The position numbers and the translations under genes were made by a program. A stretch of DNA of 64,000 nt from Chloroflexi bacterium AL-N1 (GTDB taxonomy: Bacteria; Chloroflexota; Chloroflexia; Chloroflexales; Roseiflexaceae), in contig WYDT01000004.1 of the NCBI GenBank assembly GCA_013122435.1, positions 248,001-312,000 on the forward strand. The letters run 5' to 3'. The notes beneath the pieces are model-generated. The model was given only the letters and a program-made list of their open reading frames with translations, was not told where the DNA came from and did not search any database. How positions within the stretch are numbered: position 1 is the stretch's first letter; each line of letters starts with the position of its first letter. Positions 1-9,037 of this stretch are shown here, one piece after another.

Positions 1-89
1 TCACAAGGGCACACAGGGCCGGAAGTAACAATGTGTTGAGATATGACATAGAAATAATAACTAACCGAGGCTACAAAAGCGTATGCCTA

Positions 90-677
90 CTACGATTCGT
101 GCACAGGATCGAGTTCAACATTCGTACGTTTGATAAGTGCCTCACGCAATGCTTCCACAAAATCACGTGGGCGGGCCGGGCTCACAATAACTGAAGGATA
201 ACCCATCCGTCCAATCGCCACGAGGCGTTCACGGTTGGTGGCTGCAAAAAACGCTGCGCCATACTGCTCCAGGTGAAACAGCCCATGGTAGCCAAACACC
301 CCTACGTTCAGCGCCTGACGCACCCCACGTCGGGGGACATCGGCGAGGGCACTGGCCACCGATACGCCTGTAATTTCTTCCATGGGAATGCGGACGTTCC
401 GCAACCAGCGACGTTTGATAGTGAAACGATCCTGAGTCATTTCAATCTCATAACTCACTGGTTGTACAGCATAGTTGAGCAACAGCCACAGTGCCAGAGT
501 CACCGCTATGGCTACAGGAAAAATCACACCACTAAAACGCAGATCACTCAGGAACCAGAATAGTGCAGGAAGCATCATGATCCCGCCGAGCATTGCAACG
601 CCAGTGGTGATGCGCTCAGCATAGGAATCGAATGGCGCAATTTCAAACGATGTGTCAGACATATTCGTATCAAACAA
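90..677 (-). CDS. Membrane-anchored bacterial PH-like domain protein
   Basis: 195 residues. Two hydrophobic segments lie at about residues 24-44 and 50-71, followed by a soluble part of mixed strands ending in a helix (residues 75-190). This matches the layout of bPH2/YdbS-like bacterial PH proteins: TM hairpin, then a beta-rich domain with RFTIKRRWLRN and IPMEEITGVSV strands. A membrane-associated scaffold role is inferred, with no substrate visible. The start is M1 or M6 (MSDTSF); neither has a strong ribosome site. It is transcribed away from the DUF416 gene, with a shared 116-bp promoter region. Confidence 0.6.
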   Translation of the reverse strand: MFDTNMSDTSFEIAPFDSYAERITTGVAMLGGIMMLPALFWFLSDLRFSGVIFPVAIAVTLALWLLLNYAVQPVSYEIEMTQDRFTIKRRWLRNVRIPMEEITGVSVASALADVPRRGVRQALNVGVFGYHGLFHLEQYGAAFFAATNRERLVAIGRMGYPSVIVSPARPRDFVEALREALIKRTNVELDPVHES

Positions 678-793
678 TCTATCTTGCTAATGTTTCCTAT
701 GATACCATACTGTTTGGTTGATGGGACATGGCAGGTAAATCATGAGGGAGTTTATATACTGGTGAGAGACATCTATTATGGTAAGATCACTTC

Positions 794-1369
794 ATGAATT
801 TCAGGCAATACGAGGAAAAAATAACTACTGCCGTTGCCACGCTTAGCCATGCTGAGAAAGTTGCATTGTGTTTAATGTGCTGCAATCGATTGTATCCTGT
901 GTACGATACCTTCCATAAAATCGAGGGGTGGGGAAATCCTGCACGCTTGGCAGAATGTCGTCATGTGGCGAAGGATTGGCTGAATGGCAGTGAAGTTGAA
1001 CCAGGCGTTCTCAGGGCCGGGCTTGAGCAGGTTATTCCTGACACAGAAGACTTTGGTAGTATCTATGTTTCATATGCCCTTAATGCCAGCGCTTCTCATG
1101 CTTACTTACTCGATCTCATAATACAAGATAAGGCTGTTCTTTTAGGATACGTGCTACACCATTGCTACAGTACTATGGATTCGTATGTACAGGAATTGCT
1201 TGATCCTGTATGCAAGGGTGGAGTTTCTGAAGTAGCTATTGATAATCACCCAGCGATGATTGCTGAACTAACCTGGCAGCTTGATACCATTAACACTGTT
1301 AGAGGTAATAAAAAACTTATAGATCTGGTTCATCAGATTAAAGCCAAACCGATATTCAACATCATCTAA
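794..1369 (+). CDS. DUF416 (YjaG-like) protein
   Basis: 191 residues with no signal peptide or TM segment, predicted all-helical. Landmarks shared with the DUF416/YjaG family are CLMCCNRLYPVYDTFHK near the N terminus, IPDTEDFGSIYVSYAL in the middle, and a C-terminal LTWQLDTINTV helix, at the family's usual length of about 190-200. Molecular function is unknown for the family. ATG at 794 follows no strong Shine-Dalgarno. It stands alone, followed by a degenerate stretch. Confidence 0.7.
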   Translation: MNFRQYEEKITTAVATLSHAEKVALCLMCCNRLYPVYDTFHKIEGWGNPARLAECRHVAKDWLNGSEVEPGVLRAGLEQVIPDTEDFGSIYVSYALNASASHAYLLDLIIQDKAVLLGYVLHHCYSTMDSYVQELLDPVCKGGVSEVAIDNHPAMIAELTWQLDTINTVRGNKKLIDLVHQIKAKPIFNII

Positions 1370-1501
1370 TATTATTCGCCAAAAATCGTGTGTCAATTGT
1401 GCGCTCTACAAACAAAATGTAAAGAGCAAGTACATGATCAGGAAAGCAAGGCAGGGCTATGAAGAAAGTGATTGTTCCACTCGAGTTCGCACACTTTCCC
1501 A

Positions 1502-1630
1502 GTGAAAGACACGTTTGTAACAGAACCGTATCCTGCCTGGACGGCGGTCGGGATTGTGGAACTTATTACCGAAAGTGCACTGATCAAAATTTGTGTGATT
1601 GCAAAGCACAAACGGGACTCATCTGATTGA
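1502..1630 (+). pseudogene. Remnant of a RidA/YjgF-family C terminus
   Basis: In the 446-base stretch between the DUF416 and GNAT genes, one plus-strand frame reads PYPAWTAVGIVELITESAL then IKICVIAKHKR. This is the signature end of RidA family proteins (P-A-x-T-x-V-G-V-x-E-L ... L-V-E-I-x-V-I-A). Upstream bases in any frame lack the rest of RidA, so this looks like a decayed C-terminal fragment of about 42 codons. A competing frame opens at ATG 1459 and runs to 1626 with no recognisable family. The family call rests on the short motif only. Confidence 0.4.
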
Positions 1631-1833
1631 TGACTCCATTTTGATCCAGATAGTGGCACTCATCGTGAAAGTTAATCCAGCTGTGCGGGAATTTGTTTGT
1701 AATGATGAAGGGGCATAGGAGGAATCTCAAAAGAAAGATCTTCAAACCTTCAAGACTTTCGTTTCGCAGTATGGCTCAGGCCATGTCTATGAGTTTTCAA
1801 CATTCTAACTAGCAGTTGTATGGGAGTCTATCG

Positions 1834-2343
1834 ATGTTTTCAGTTCCGTTAGAGACCAAACGATTTATCATTCGCCAGTTTGAACCCAAAGACGTAGACG
1901 ACTTTCTGGCATTTATGCTCGATGACGATTCAACAAAATACCTCGCATTTGAAGATGAGCAAACAACATCCGATGGTGCCAAAGCGTTGTTTGACTTTGT
2001 GTGTAGTTCCTACAAATCAGAGAACCCGGTGCATTCGTATGTCATCGCTGAGAAAGACACTGATCGGTATCTTGGTTCGTGTGGGTTTGCTCCCTATGAC
2101 GAGGGCGTATACGAGTGCTATTACAGCGTCAACACTGCCGCCCGTGGTAAAGGTGTAGCAACCGAGGCTACCAAAGCCATGGTGCAGCTACTCACTGAGG
2201 ACGCAGAGGTTCGCGCCTATTGCCACCCAGAGAATCATGCCTCACGTGCAGTTGCCACAAAAGTTGGCTTTACATACAAAGGCACACACCTCCATAAACA
2301 CTCTGGTTTGAAAGGTGCGCTTTTTGTCTATCCGAAAGCGTAG
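1834..2343 (+). CDS. GNAT acetyltransferase, RimJ/RimL type
   Basis: 169 residues from ATG 1834, chosen because GGGAG lies about 8 bases upstream. An upstream TTG at 1816 would add six residues but lacks a site. Family marks are ETKRFIIRQFEPKDVDDF (N-terminal strand and helix), YLGSCGF, the acetyl-CoA loop ARGKGVATEA (Q/RxxGxG/A type) and HPENHASRAVATKVGF near the C terminus. It should transfer acetyl from acetyl-CoA to an amine; protein N-termini, ribosomal proteins or small amines are all possible. Monocistronic. Confidence 0.85.
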   Translation: MFSVPLETKRFIIRQFEPKDVDDFLAFMLDDDSTKYLAFEDEQTTSDGAKALFDFVCSSYKSENPVHSYVIAEKDTDRYLGSCGFAPYDEGVYECYYSVNTAARGKGVATEATKAMVQLLTEDAEVRAYCHPENHASRAVATKVGFTYKGTHLHKHSGLKGALFVYPKA

Positions 2344-2660
2344 GAGGTTTCATCTTTTGAAGTATGTGTAAATCCTGTTGTATGATTTACCAGAGTGTAT
2401 GCTCAGTTGTGTGGTCATCTCACAAGCGACACCAGTTTTGTGACAAAAGAGTAGCCACACCTGACAATGATTTTGCTTGATGAGGTCTAACATAACAGCG
2501 TTCTTCGATACAAAACTTGCAGCTTTCTTTTCTCATTCAGTACTCACTTGACATCATGATGGTGCTCTGTTAATCTCACTTTCACTGGGGAGTAGCCACC
2601 CGCCCATCACAACGGGATATGTCGTCGTCAACTCGGTGTATCAGCACCCGGCGACCTAGC
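2344..2660. other. Intergenic stretch without recognised gene
   Basis: About 317 bases between the GNAT stop and the TerC-like remnant. I see no conserved ORF. A 10-base direct repeat GAGTAGCCAC occurs near 2449 and 2591. I looked for a c-di-AMP (ydaO) riboswitch, because the next intact gene is KimA-like and kimA in Bacillus has one, but could not recognise its conserved core. Confidence 0.4.
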
Positions 2661-2922
2661 GTGACAACACACGATGGCGAGACCACGCATATTATTTTTG
2701 CTGTGGGGCTCGCTTTTTTTGCTGCCCTGCAAACCATGGCTCACGAAGGTTTGTGTATTTGGTGTGAACATGCTGCTTGCAGACACTATGCTGAAGATTC
2801 CAATGCCTGTCGCGTTGCTTGTTATCGTTGGCGTTATTGCTTTTGCTATCGGTGCTTCGCTTTTCAGAAGACCTGTGGAGGCCGTCCATGGTGAGGGAAC
2901 TCAAACGCTTTTTGATCGGTAA
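2661..2922 (+). pseudogene. Frameshifted C-terminal remnant of a TerC-family membrane protein
   Basis: One frame reads HIIFAVGLAFFAALQTMAHE. A second frame then reads VFGVNMLLADTMLKIP and VALLVIVGVIAFAIGASLF. Together these follow the order of the TerC C terminus: the FAxxGLRxxxFAL helix, then FxGVKMLLxDxxxIPxxxSL, then a last TM helix. A frameshift lies near 2750. The N-terminal two thirds are absent, including the conserved Asp-containing helices. The last codons overlap the start of the KimA-like gene. Confidence 0.45.
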
Positions 2923-4741
2923 GCCAATCGCAACGGAGCAGCATGTTCATGAGCGATTGAACAAACCAACTGCACTCGCGGTATTCTCATCCGATGCCCT
3001 GTCGTCAGTTGCCTATGCAACGGAAGCAATTCTGGCGGTTCTCATTCTTGCCGGAACGGGTGTGCTCGGCGTATCATTGCCGATTGCAGGCGCTATAGCT
3101 GCATTACTCATTATTGTTGGGGTGTCATATCGTCAGACCATTCGTGCCTATCCCAATGGTGGCGGGGCATACATTGTTGCACGTGAAAATCTGGGCGAGT
3201 TTGCTGGTTTAATTGCGGCTGGAGCATTGTTGATCGACTATGTATTGACCGTTTCTGTAAGTACTTCCGCAGGTATTGCAGCGATTGTCTCGCTGGCTGG
3301 TGCATGGGGTGCTGGAGGTGTGGAAGAGTACGCGGTTCCACTGGCGCTTACCTGTATCTTTGGTGTTGCATTGGCCAACTTACGGGGTGTTCGTGAGAGT
3401 GGGTTTGCATTTGCTATTCCGACCTATATCTTCATTATAAGCATGCTCTCACTGATTACTTTTGGGATGGGGAAGGCGCTCCTTGGCGATACCAGCGTTG
3501 TTGAGCAAGCTGCCCTTCCCATGGATACTGAAACCCATGAAGTGCTGGGAGTCTGGCTGATTCTACGGGCATTTGCTGCCGGGTGTACCGCACTGACGGG
3601 CATTGAGGCTATTAGTAATGGTGTGCCAGCTTTCAAGGCGCCCGAGTCAAAAAATGCTGCCATCACCCTGACCTGGATGGTGTCACTGCTTACGACGATG
3701 TTTCTGGGGCTGACCTGGTTAGCCAATCACTATCAGGCTATGCCCAATCAACTGACTCATGAAACAGTGCTTTCGCAGATTGCTCGCACCGTGTTTGGCA
3801 CGGGTCCGGTGTATAGCGGTATTCAGGTGGCAACTGCGTTTATTCTTATTCTGGCGGCCAACACCGCCTTTGCCGATTTTCCCCGCCTGGCATCACTTCT
3901 CGGGCGCGATGGGTATATGCCGCGTCAGTTCAGTAGTCGTGGTGATCGGTTAGTTTTTTCAAACGGTATTCTGGTGCTGGCTGGTTTTGCTGCGCTGCTG
4001 GTCATTATCTTTCGTGCCAATGAGATTGCGATGTTGCCGTTGTATGCCATTGGTGTCTTTCTTTCATTTACCCTTTCTCAGACAGGTATGGTGCAGCATC
4101 ATTTCCGTCTGCGAGAACCACACTGGCAGTCCGGTCTGGCTATCAATATGGTTGGTGCGATCCTCACAATGCTGGTACTACTCGTTCTGATAGTCACCAA
4201 ATTTATCCATGGAGCATGGGCTGTCTTACTATGTCTCCCGGTGATGGTGCTACTGTTTCGTGCTGTCCACCAGCACTACACCAACGTGGCTATCCAATTG
4301 TCGCTCTCTGATGCAACCAAACCGATGCCACTGCCACGTCATACTGCCATCGTTCCTGTCGATAGTATCCATCGTGGTGTCCTGGCAGCTCTGGCCTTTG
4401 CCGAGTCGTTTGCGCCAGGGAATGTCACCGCTGTGCATGTCGATCTTGACCCGGTCCAGACTACTAAACTTCGGGAGCGCTGGGATTCCTGGAGCAATAA
4501 TGTTCCCCTGGTTATTCTGCCATCGCCCTATCGCTCATTGATTGGGCCTATCATGACCTATATTGATGATGCGGATCGGCGTGATCCTGATGACATGTTT
4601 GCCGTGGTTGTGCCGGAGTTCATTCCTCATCACTGGTGGGAATATCTCCTGCATAACCAGACCGCCTTTTTGCTCAGGGCGGCGCTGCTATTACGCAAAG
4701 GAAAAGTTGTGATCAGTGTTCCGTATCACCTTCAGCGGTAG
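2888..4741 (+). CDS. kimA: KimA-type K+/H+ symporter (APC superfamily)
   Basis: 617 residues from ATG 2888, close to Bacillus KimA (about 607). An upstream in-frame start at 2819 is rejected because it reads into the TerC remnant. N-terminal KRFLIGKPI leads to FSSDALSSVAYATE; D36, Y43, D117 and T121 fall at the same numbers as KimA residues I recall as K+/proton sites, and GCTALTGIEAISNG (about 232-245) supplies the later Thr. About 12 TM segments are followed by a roughly 150-residue cytoplasmic USP-like domain (HTAIVPVDSIHRGV onward). KimA proteins import K+ at high affinity and are inhibited by c-di-AMP. Monocistronic; no riboswitch seen. Confidence 0.8.
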   Translation: MVRELKRFLIGKPIATEQHVHERLNKPTALAVFSSDALSSVAYATEAILAVLILAGTGVLGVSLPIAGAIAALLIIVGVSYRQTIRAYPNGGGAYIVARENLGEFAGLIAAGALLIDYVLTVSVSTSAGIAAIVSLAGAWGAGGVEEYAVPLALTCIFGVALANLRGVRESGFAFAIPTYIFIISMLSLITFGMGKALLGDTSVVEQAALPMDTETHEVLGVWLILRAFAAGCTALTGIEAISNGVPAFKAPESKNAAITLTWMVSLLTTMFLGLTWLANHYQAMPNQLTHETVLSQIARTVFGTGPVYSGIQVATAFILILAANTAFADFPRLASLLGRDGYMPRQFSSRGDRLVFSNGILVLAGFAALLVIIFRANEIAMLPLYAIGVFLSFTLSQTGMVQHHFRLREPHWQSGLAINMVGAILTMLVLLVLIVTKFIHGAWAVLLCLPVMVLLFRAVHQHYTNVAIQLSLSDATKPMPLPRHTAIVPVDSIHRGVLAALAFAESFAPGNVTAVHVDLDPVQTTKLRERWDSWSNNVPLVILPSPYRSLIGPIMTYIDDADRRDPDDMFAVVVPEFIPHHWWEYLLHNQTAFLLRAALLLRKGKVVISVPYHLQR

Positions 4742-4847
4742 GGATACCTCCATCCCTGATGGTCCTTTCATTGACTTTTGTCCTGTCCACATGCATTGTG
4801 TTTATAACCATGTTTACTCGTGAAAACTGTATGATAAGGAAACACAT

Positions 4848-5510
4848 ATGGCTTACTGGCTCGATCAGCTTCGACTCTGGATTGAACACATTATTTTGTT
4901 GTTTGGATATAGTGGCATTGCGTGTGTGATGTTGCTTGAGAACCTGTTCCCACCGATCCCTTCTGAATTGATTATGCCCTTTGCCGGGTTTCTCGCGGCC
5001 CGTGGCCAATTGAGTCTCTTTGGGGTGATTGTAGCTGGCACAAGTGGTTCAGTTGTTGGTGCCTTGGTCCTGTATGGAATAGGAGCCTGGGTTGGAGAAA
5101 CGCGTTTGCGCCAGTTTGTGCGACGCTACGGACGTTGGTTTCTCCTGACAGAGAGAGATTTTGACCGTGCATCACAAACATTTCATCAATATGGTGAAGT
5201 AACAGTGTTTTTTGGTCGTCTGGTTCCACTTATTCGGAGCCTGGTATCGATACCTGCAGGCATTAATCGTATGCCACTCCCCCGTTTTCTGCTGCTGACG
5301 ATGATTGGCTCAACGCTCTGGACCAGTGCCTTAGCCCTCGCCGGTATGGTGTTAGGAGCCAATTGGGAGCAGGTGATGGCCTTTATTGAGTCATATCAAC
5401 AGGTTGTTGTTATTATGCTGGTACTTGCTGGAGGTATTTTCTTGATCCTGCGTATTCGTAGATGGCGTGAATTCGTGTCTCAACCATCGCTGTCAGGTGA
5501 TATTGACTGA
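4848..5510 (+). CDS. DedA/SNARE-associated family membrane protein
   Basis: 220 residues, ATG 4848 preceded by AAGGA at a good distance. DedA signatures are LENLFPPIPSELIMPFAG near the N terminus and FFGRLVPLIRSLVSIPAGINRM in the centre, with the conserved Glu and Arg residues of the re-entrant loops. The last TM helix (VVVIMLVLAGGIFLIL) precedes a basic tail. DedA proteins are proton-coupled lipid transporters/flippases, undecaprenyl-phosphate being one shown substrate for some members; the substrate here is unknown. It is 106 bases after the KimA-like gene and may be co-transcribed. Confidence 0.9.
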   Translation: MAYWLDQLRLWIEHIILLFGYSGIACVMLLENLFPPIPSELIMPFAGFLAARGQLSLFGVIVAGTSGSVVGALVLYGIGAWVGETRLRQFVRRYGRWFLLTERDFDRASQTFHQYGEVTVFFGRLVPLIRSLVSIPAGINRMPLPRFLLLTMIGSTLWTSALALAGMVLGANWEQVMAFIESYQQVVVIMLVLAGGIFLILRIRRWREFVSQPSLSGDID

Positions 5511-5645
5511 TGCATCGTGTATGCTGGGTGAGATGCGGTTACAAGCATAAAAGTTTTTGTTATGTGAAACGATAACTGACATGTGGTAAGCTGCTTATAG
5601 TGTCATATGATGTACGTTAATCATGCAATGTGAAGGAAGAGACTT

Positions 5646-6236
5646 GTGTCTAAACCGAAAAACGATCTCCCTTCATTTCACGCACACAATCGTCAGGAGT
5701 GGCGGACATGGCTCGCAGAACACCATACCTCTGCCCCTGGCGTATGGCTGATCTACTACAAAAAGGCTAGTGGCAAACCATCTGTTAGCTATGATGAGAT
5801 TGTGGAAGAGGCGCTCTGCTTTGGATGGGTAGACAGTCGCCCAAATGCCCTGGACGATGAACGGGCCATGTTTCTGGTTTCGCCGCGCAACCCTCAGAGC
5901 CCCTGGTCAAGGCTGAACAAACAGCGAGTGGAACGCCTGATCGAACAGGGCCTGATGACAGAAGCAGGGTTGGCGAAGATCGAGGCTGCCAGGCAGAATG
6001 GTGCATGGAATCAGTACGACGACATCGAGGATTTGATCATTCCCGATGATCTGCAAACCGCACTCGATGACAATCCAACGGCGCAGGCAAACTTTGCTGC
6101 ATTTCCACCCAGCTCCAAAAAGACCATCCTGTGGTGGATTGCCAGCGCCAAACGACCGCAGACACGTGCAAAACGCATCGAAGAAACGGTTACGCTGGCA
6201 GCGCAGAACATCAAAGCGAATCACTATCGTCAATGA
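5646..6236 (+). CDS. YdeI/OmpD-associated family protein
   Basis: 196 residues with a GTG start at 5646, supported by GGAAGAG upstream and by the fit of the N terminus (PSFHAHNRQEWRTWLAEHH). Family landmarks are GVWLIYYKKASGKPSVSYDE, EEALCFGWVDSRPNALDDE, PWSRLNKQRVERL, and C-terminal W-W-I-x-S-A-K-R-P-x-T-R-A-K-R-I. Proteins of this soluble family are often annotated as bacteriocin-protection or OmpD-associated, but the biochemical role is not established. Monocistronic. Confidence 0.85.
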   Translation: MSKPKNDLPSFHAHNRQEWRTWLAEHHTSAPGVWLIYYKKASGKPSVSYDEIVEEALCFGWVDSRPNALDDERAMFLVSPRNPQSPWSRLNKQRVERLIEQGLMTEAGLAKIEAARQNGAWNQYDDIEDLIIPDDLQTALDDNPTAQANFAAFPPSSKKTILWWIASAKRPQTRAKRIEETVTLAAQNIKANHYRQ

Positions 6237-6298
6237 TACTGGAGTATAGCTGATCTGGGTATAATGAATTTATCGAATGTTGTAGAGTGGAAACAGAT

Positions 6299-6901
6299 AT
6301 GAAATTGTTGCTCTTTAGTGATTTGCACGTGAATCACAGGTTGGGTCAGCAGCTTGTGGCCCGATCTGCTGCTGTTGATGTCGTGGTTGGTGCAGGCGAT
6401 TTTGCCAGCGTTCGTCAGGGTCTGGCAGGCACGATTGCCATCCTCAAGGCGATTAAAAAGCCCGTGGTGCTGGTTCCAGGCAACAACGAGACTCTGGATG
6501 AGCTTGTGGAAGCCTGCCGTGGCTGGTCTTCAGCGCATGTGCTGCATGGCAGTGGGGTCGAGATTCTGGGCCAGCAGTTCTATGGGATTGGTGGCGGTAT
6601 TCCGGTGACGCCCTTTGGAGCGTGGAGCTACGACTTTACCGAAGAACAGGCCGTGGCTCTGTTGCAGGACTGCCCACCAGGGTGTGTGTTAGTCTCGCAT
6701 TCGCCGCCCAAAGGTGCCGTTGATATTTCATCTTCGGGAGAGAGTTTAGGAAGTCAGTCAGTCCATGATGCGATTGTCGACAAGCAGCCAAAATTAGTTG
6801 TTTGTGGCCATATTCATGCGAGTATTGGCCAAACAGCTCTGATTGGCGATACTACAGTGATCAATGCCGGACCAGCAGGGATGGTGTGGGAGTTGAACTA
6901 A
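6299..6901 (+). CDS. Calcineurin-like metallophosphoesterase
   Basis: 201 residues from ATG 6299; an in-frame GTG at 6287 is less likely. Metal-binding motifs appear in order: FSDLHVNHRLG (D-x-H), VGAGDFAS (GD), VPGNNET (GNN, in place of GNH), VSHSPPKGA and CGHIHAS (GHxH). The compact architecture and lack of a signal peptide fit small cytoplasmic phosphodiesterases of the MJ0936/YfcE style. The substrate is not predictable. Its 3' end faces the MerR gene 18 bases away. Confidence 0.85.
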   Translation: MKLLLFSDLHVNHRLGQQLVARSAAVDVVVGAGDFASVRQGLAGTIAILKAIKKPVVLVPGNNETLDELVEACRGWSSAHVLHGSGVEILGQQFYGIGGGIPVTPFGAWSYDFTEEQAVALLQDCPPGCVLVSHSPPKGAVDISSSGESLGSQSVHDAIVDKQPKLVVCGHIHASIGQTALIGDTTVINAGPAGMVWELN

Positions 6902-6918
6902 GGTGCAGATCAGTTTGA

Positions 6919-7764
6919 TCAGGATGTTTTGCGGCACCTTGTTGGCTCTAGTACAAATTGCGTCTCAAACACCAGTGGTTCACCTGGTTTCGCTGTTTCA
7001 AAATACACCTCGCGGCAGGGATCATCAGCAATACCATACTCGTGGAACTCGATCCAGGTCAACAGCCGCTGGTAGGTTTCAAACACATCGACCTGACTCT
7101 CCATATGGCAGACGGTTGATGCTACCGTCTGTGGCGGGAGCGTGCGAATACCCATCTCTGGTGTTGTCACTGATGTTTGGGGAGGTGTTACCGTTTCACT
7201 GACGGGAACAGCCACTTCCATATCAAGATCAAAGGTACGATATTCGCCGTGATGATAGAGCGCCAGCCATGGCCCGGTTGATGTAATCTTATGCCCTTTG
7301 AGCAGACGCATGACCTCACCAAAGAACAGCGGAATATGACCTGGGTCGGGGATAACCTTACGGGTGGAGAGGACACAGATAGCTTCTACTTGTTTGATAA
7401 TGACTTCATGCTGAGGGGCCTGCCCTTCCTGCTGCATCAGCCTGATTCGCGCTGCAACACGATCCAGTCGTGCCTGTTCTGTTTCGATACGTGATTGTAA
7501 CTCGGCCTGTCTGAGTTTAAGCATCCCACTGATTTCGTCAACAGAAAGATTGTTATCCAGCAGATGGGTGATCTGTTCGAGTGGAAAGCCCAGGTCTTTG
7601 AGCGCCAGAATGCGATTCATGCGCTCCATTTGTGTGACAGTGTAGTATCGATACCCTGTGGAACTATCAATCCTTGCGGGTTTGAGCAAACCGATTTCAT
7701 CATAGTGATGGAGTGTTTTCACAGTTGTATCGGTAAAACGGGCAAAGTCGCCAATTTTTAGCAT
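6919..7764 (-). CDS. MerR-family regulator with GyrI-like effector domain
   Basis: 281 residues from ATG 7764. A longer reading from 7794 is rejected because MLKIGDFARFTDTTVKTLHHYD is the normal MerR N terminus. Residues 1-70 are the winged HTH (RYYTVTQMERMNRILALKDLGF), then a long dimerisation coiled coil (about 78-117, LKLRQAELQSRIETEQARLD). From about residue 120 comes a BmrR/GyrI-type ligand domain (PVSETV, CHMESQVDVFETYQRLLTWI). Such proteins bind amphipathic drugs or dyes and activate a promoter with a 19-bp spacer. The adjacent upstream gene is the disrupted C45 hydrolase on the same strand, so its target is not obvious. Confidence 0.85.
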   Translation of the reverse strand: MLKIGDFARFTDTTVKTLHHYDEIGLLKPARIDSSTGYRYYTVTQMERMNRILALKDLGFPLEQITHLLDNNLSVDEISGMLKLRQAELQSRIETEQARLDRVAARIRLMQQEGQAPQHEVIIKQVEAICVLSTRKVIPDPGHIPLFFGEVMRLLKGHKITSTGPWLALYHHGEYRTFDLDMEVAVPVSETVTPPQTSVTTPEMGIRTLPPQTVASTVCHMESQVDVFETYQRLLTWIEFHEYGIADDPCREVYFETAKPGEPLVFETQFVLEPTRCRKTS

Positions 7765-7841
7765 AGTGATGTCTCTACTTTGGGTGCATGTCACATCATC
7801 TACGGGACCACACTACCTGTAGATGGTGTTGTTCTGTACTA

Positions 7842-8838
7842 CTAAAAACTGATGGTATGATACTGCATTGGCTCAGTGGGCGAACCATCTGCGATGTCTA
7901 ACTGCCGTTCGTCCACATGGCCAACCAGCGACCAGATCGTGCCGTAGGGTTGTCCAGCTATGTCGCCGTGTGCACAGACGTGTGTCTCTCGATTACCAAG
8001 TGCACGTTTGATGATCTGTGTATCAATCATATCATGTTCTTCAGCCAAAGCACGGAGGTTCTGATAGCGGATTGGGGAGTCTGGTGGGAGAAACGTTTCT
8101 TTGCCTGCCAGTGATGGACATGCTGCGTGATTCGTCACGACCAGCAGACCGTCTTCGGGAAAGCGCACCTCAATGCCGTCGGTAGTAGCTTCGACTGCGA
8201 CGGCCTTGCCGTAGCGGTCCACCAGCATGTAGTTGCGACTCTGTGCGTGAGGAACTTTGTGGAGCAATTCCAGCCCTTCATCGACGGTGGCACACCGATC
8301 CAACAACATCCGTACGATAAACCAGAACGCTAGACCAGGCTTGAGACCAGGCAGAAAGAGTGCAGTGACCGCTACAAAGAGGCCGACCTCATTGAGCCCA
8401 TCGGCACGACCTATCCAGATATCAGCATTCCCGAGGCTTACATAGCGTCCGGTCGGGTACGTCAGATAGGTCGTAGCAGCAGGTTGAGATATATCGTAAA
8501 TGTAGTCATAATTGCGTCCTATCAGAACCCGGTTATCTGCGCTGCGTTCGGGCATAACAGCAATAAAGCTACAGGTTGGTATGTCCATCTGCAAAGGGTG
8601 CCATGAGCATCATGGTAGCCATGGCATCTGCATCCATCTCAGATGCATCGATTAAACTATTCATTGCAGTGAGTAATTCGGATGCGACAATGCCTAACTG
8701 CTCCTGACACATTCTGGCAAAGGCGTATTGTTGAGGTGTATACAGTGATAGTGGTGCAGCTAGTCCTATCTGTCTGATGACTTGTCCCTGTTGCTGACCG
8801 ATTTCTTCATAGGTACCTTGTAATTGTGATCGATGCAT
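7842..8838 (-). pseudogene. C45-type autoproteolytic acyltransferase/hydrolase, frameshifted
   Basis: The N-terminal part (from ATG 8838) reads LQGTYEEIGQQQGQVIRQIG and ATMMLMAP, the usual C45 leader helices, and stops at 8569-8571. The catalytic part continues in the next frame: IPTCSFIAVMPERS with the nucleophile Cys, IGRNYDYIYD, IGRADGLNEVGLFVA, SRNYMLVDRYGKAVAVE, VVTNHAACPS, and a C-terminal GTIWSLVGHVDERQLDIADG. The frames join at about 8580-8590, around a CCCTTTG tract. Total length matches an intact homologue. C45 enzymes (acyl-CoA:6-APA acyltransferase-like) mature by self-cleavage before the Cys. This is either a recent inactivation or a sequence indel. Confidence 0.75.
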
Positions 8839-9037
8839 TGATTTACTCTCTCTATCGTAATAACACTGATGAGACTCTACTGCCTCCGGTAACCGGAGAG
8901 TCAAGTGCTTTGTTAGGTACTATTGCACTATGTCAGACTGGTTGCGGAGTTTAGGAATGTTTTGTACACTAGCTGCGTAACAAACACTGTATTCCATCTA
9001 TCGACCACATCTGGTTGTAGCATAGCAGGGGGCTACC

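Noticed and set aside
1438..1659. 73-codon minus-strand ORF over the RidA remnant
   Set aside because: No ribosome site, and the plus-strand RidA-like reading explains the DNA better.
2344..2887. c-di-AMP (ydaO) riboswitch before the KimA-like gene
   Set aside because: Expected from Bacillus kimA, but I could not find the conserved paired core, and a TerC remnant occupies the leader.
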